DNA from: CAZVQX01 sp964629735
GTDB lineage: Bacteria > Bacillota_I > Bacilli_A > RF39 > UBA660
NCBI GenBank assembly: GCA_964629735.1
Contig: CAZVQX010000001.1
Coordinates: forward strand, 62,001-126,000
Length of the DNA: 64,000 nt
Direction of reading: 5' to 3'
Positions 62,396 to 64,000 of the stretch are shown one piece after another. Within the stretch, counting starts at the first letter, position 1. Each line of letters opens with the position of its first letter. Below the pieces are notes generated by a model. It was not told where the DNA came from. It was given only the letters and a program-made list of their open reading frames with translations, and did no database searches. Made by a program: the position numbers and the translations under genes.

Positions 62396-62878
62396 ATGAA
62401 TCGCGTTTCACTTGTAGGAAGATTGACAGCTAAACCAGAATTACGAATGACTAATAATCAAATACCGTTTACAAGATTTAGTTTAGCGGTAAATCGTAAT
62501 TTTTCTAATTCTCAAGGTGAGAGAGGTGCTGATTTTATTAATATCATTGCTTGGCGTAAACAAGCAGAAGTAATTTGTAATTACTTAGATAAAGGAAGTT
62601 TAATTTCAGTAGGTGGACGAATTCAAACTGGTTCATATGATGATAAAGACGGTAAACGCGTTTATTCATATGATGTTGTTGTTGATGATTTTCAATTTTT
62701 AGAGACTAAAGCTCAAGCTCAAGCGAGAATGAATAATACTGACAATAATAATTTTGGGCCAAGCCCATATGACTATCAAACAAACAATTATATGGGATAT
62801 GATTTAAATAAGACTGAGGATCCATATAGTAGTATGGGTGATATTGTAACGTTGAATGATAATGACGATATAGATTAA
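62396..62878 (+). CDS. ssb: Single-stranded DNA-binding protein
   Basis: 160 residues. OB fold (1-110) with MNRVSLVGRLTAKPELRMT, FTRFSLAVNR, DFINIIAWRKQAEVICNYL and the KGSLISVGGRIQTGSY block. The flexible tail is Asn-rich. The C-terminus, NDNDDID, is acidic but does not end in the DDDLPF/DIPF tip that recruits partner proteins in most SSBs. AGAGAGGGATTTT precedes the ATG. Confidence 0.95.
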   Translation: MNRVSLVGRLTAKPELRMTNNQIPFTRFSLAVNRNFSNSQGERGADFINIIAWRKQAEVICNYLDKGSLISVGGRIQTGSYDDKDGKRVYSYDVVVDDFQFLETKAQAQARMNNTDNNNFGPSPYDYQTNNYMGYDLNKTEDPYSSMGDIVTLNDNDDID

Positions 62879-62889
62879 GGAGGTATAAG

Positions 62890-63108
62890 ATGGCTGAATT
62901 TTATCGTAAAAAAAGAAAAGTATGTCAAATGTGTATTGGAAAAAATGTTGATTATAAAGACGTTGACATAATTAAAAAATATATTAGCCTTGATAAAGGA
63001 AAGATATTACCAAGGAGAGTAACAGGTGCTTGCGCTAAGCATCAGAGACATATAGCTGGTGAAGTTAAGAAAGCTCGTTTTATGGCTTTAATTCCGTTTG
63101 TTAAATAA
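62890..63108 (+). CDS. rpsR: 30S ribosomal protein S18
   Basis: 72 residues. KKRKVCQMCIGKNVDYKDVD and the KILPRRVTGACAKHQRHI block are typical; the CxxC plus CxxH set makes this the zinc-ligand-containing form. AAGGAGGTATAAG precedes the ATG, 11 nt after ssb. Confidence 0.96.
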   Translation: MAEFYRKKRKVCQMCIGKNVDYKDVDIIKKYISLDKGKILPRRVTGACAKHQRHIAGEVKKARFMALIPFVK

Positions 63109-63134
63109 AAATTGTTTAATAAACGGTTTTTTTT
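63107..63134 (+). terminator. Terminator after rpsR
   Basis: AAAAATTGTTT and AAACGGTTTTT pair with two G-U pairs around AAT, then further T residues. Confidence 0.65.
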
Positions 63135-63153
63135 AAAAAAATCATTAAAAGGC

Positions 63154-63182
63154 TTGCAAAACATATAATAAATGTGTATAAT
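63154..63182 (+). promoter_or_regulatory. Promoter of the S10 ribosomal operon
   Basis: TTGCAA (63154-63159), 17-bp spacer, TATAAT (63177-63182). Confidence 0.8.
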
Positions 63183-63189
63183 TAAAAAG

Positions 63190-63305
63190 TGTGTAGAGGC
63201 GTTGATGTGTAAGGTTGCTGAGACACCAGGTTGAGTTGTTAAAACAATAAAGGTGTGTCGGGTTTTTACATGGAGCAAGTCTGTACTAGATATAGGCGAA
63301 GGGAG
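63190..63305 (+). promoter_or_regulatory. Structured leader of the S10 operon
   Basis: About 115 nt between promoter and rpsJ with inverted repeats: GTGTAAGG and TTTTTACAT segments enclose GAGACACC and GGTGTGTC. The 3' part CATGGAGCAAGTCTGTACTA resembles what I remember of rpsJ leaders in Bacilli, where L4 feedback control has been described. The fold and control here are inferred. Confidence 0.55.
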
Positions 63306-63313
63306 GAATAGAG

Positions 63314-63622
63314 ATGTCGAAAACAAAAGTTCGAATCAAATTGAAAGCATTTGAGCATAAAAGTTTGGATAATGCTTGTGCAAAAATTATTGAAACTGTT
63401 AAGCGAACTGGTGGTGAAATAAGTGGACCAATTCCATTACCAACAGAAATAGAAAAAATTACTATTTTGCGAGCAGTTCACAAATATAAGGATTCACAAG
63501 AACAATTTGAAAAAAGAACACATAAAAGACTGATCGAAATTAATAACCCAAGTAAGGAAACTATTGAGGCATTAACTCATTTAGATATTCCAAGCGGTGT
63601 TGATATCAAAATTAAATTATAA
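63314..63622 (+). CDS. rpsJ: 30S ribosomal protein S10
   Basis: 102 residues, the standard length. KVRIKLKAFEHKSLDNACAK, GGEISGPIPLPTEI, KRTHKRLIEINNPSKETIEA and LDIPSGVDIKIKL are conserved. S10 is also NusE in transcription antitermination. GAAGGGAGGAATAG precedes the ATG. First gene of the S10 operon. Confidence 0.97.
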   Translation: MSKTKVRIKLKAFEHKSLDNACAKIIETVKRTGGEISGPIPLPTEIEKITILRAVHKYKDSQEQFEKRTHKRLIEINNPSKETIEALTHLDIPSGVDIKIKL

Positions 63623-63641
63623 TATATAGGAGGAAGAAAAT

Positions 63642-64000
63642 ATGAAAGGAATCTTAGGTCGAAAAGTTGGGATGACGCAAGTTTTTACTAAATCTGGGAA
63701 ATTAATTCCGGTAACAGTTATCGAAGTTGAACCCAACATTGTGACACAGATTAAAACAGTTGAAAATGATGGCTATAATGCGATTCAATTGGGTTTTAGT
63801 ACTAAACGTGAAAAGTTAGCAAACAAACCTTCAATTGGTCATACTAGTAAAGCCAACACAACACCTAAGCGCTTCTTTAAAGAAATTAAAGGTGTTGATA
63901 TCAATAATTACACTTTAGGTCAAGAAGTTAAAGCTGACATTTTTACTGAAGGTGAAGTTGTTGATGTAACAGGAACTTCAAAAGGCAAGGGGTTCCAAGG
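63642..64000 (+). CDS. rplC: 50S ribosomal protein L3 (3' truncated by window edge)
   Basis: About 119 N-terminal residues of a usual ~210. MKGILGRKVGMTQVFTKSGK, VTVIEVEPN and the final TSKGKGFQG (start of the conserved loop that reaches the peptidyl-transferase centre) identify L3. TAGGAGGAAGAAAAT precedes ATG 63642, 19 nt after the rpsJ stop, as in the canonical S10 operon. Confidence 0.97.
   Translation, partial: MKGILGRKVGMTQVFTKSGKLIPVTVIEVEPNIVTQIKTVENDGYNAIQLGFSTKREKLANKPSIGHTSKANTTPKRFFKEIKGVDINNYTLGQEVKADIFTEGEVVDVTGTSKGKGFQ

Overview
The window looks like a stretch of an AT-rich (well over 70% A+T) chromosome from a spore-forming member of the Bacillota, class Bacilli. It resembles the uncultured, gut-type lineages with reduced genomes (RF39- or Erysipelotrichales-like); that placement is inference. 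TGA is used as a stop (for example at the end of pth), so the standard bacterial code applies. A run of exactly 100 N marks a scaffold gap, which suggests a draft or metagenome-assembled genome. Gene content and order are strikingly like the Bacillus subtilis origin region: gyrB-gyrA, SRP RNA, tadA, dnaX, ybaB, recR, bofA, holB, ricT, yabB, rsmI, pth, mfd, spoVT, metG, tatD, yabE-like, rsmA, tilS, ftsH.

Layout. 1-3.7 kb: gyrB (5' truncated) and gyrA. 3.7-4.1 kb: a tandem array of 63-bp units, each carrying a parS centromere site, broken by the N gap. 4.2-25 kb: the SRP RNA and the origin-proximal housekeeping block, including a methionine T-box that leads a dut-metG operon. 25-27.4 kb: a yutG/yutH/yutI-like group and an S1-domain protein. 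27.4-28.6 kb: 13 tRNA genes behind one strong promoter. 29.0-31.8 kb: a complete agr-type peptide quorum-sensing locus, with agrA-agrC on the + strand convergent with agrB-agrD on the - strand; the 40-residue agrD is easily missed. 32-35.5 kb: cold-shock protein, hpf and secA. 35.5-43.2 kb: an accessory-looking block with three membrane-anchored thioredoxin-fold proteins, a solitary ClpC-type AAA+ module, a LysM protein, trmL, a DUF368 protein and several unrecognised proteins. 43.2-47.3 kb: a CotY/CotZ-like coat protein, an LtaS-like enzyme and small membrane proteins. 47.4-53.7 kb: yvcK, whiA, rplI, dnaB, an M23 peptidase, a YycJ-like hydrolase and rlmH. 53.8-58.6 kb: spoIIR, an MntP/YtaF-family protein and a gerA-type germinant receptor operon. 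58.8-60.8 kb: a prepilin-like protein with Ig-like repeats. 60.9-64 kb: ychF, rpsF-ssb-rpsR and the start of the S10 ribosomal operon (rpsJ, rplC truncated).

How it works together. Sporulation and germination are represented from several stages: spoIIR (sigma-E activation), a BofA-like protein (sigma-K checkpoint), spoVT (late forespore regulator), a CotY/CotZ-like coat protein with a sigma-K-like promoter, a YutH-like coat protein and the GerA receptor. The organism very probably makes endospores. The agr locus gives it density sensing through a cyclic peptide. The parS array next to gyrA would be a concentrated ParB loading platform near the replication origin.

Most notable observations: the tandem parS array; the agrD gene with a candidate LytTR operator; the redox/AAA+ cluster; a SAP/Rho_N-like tail on FtsH; hairpins that bury the ribosome binding sites of spoIIR and the next gene; a methionine T-box controlling dut; and isoleucine at the main quinolone-resistance position of GyrA.
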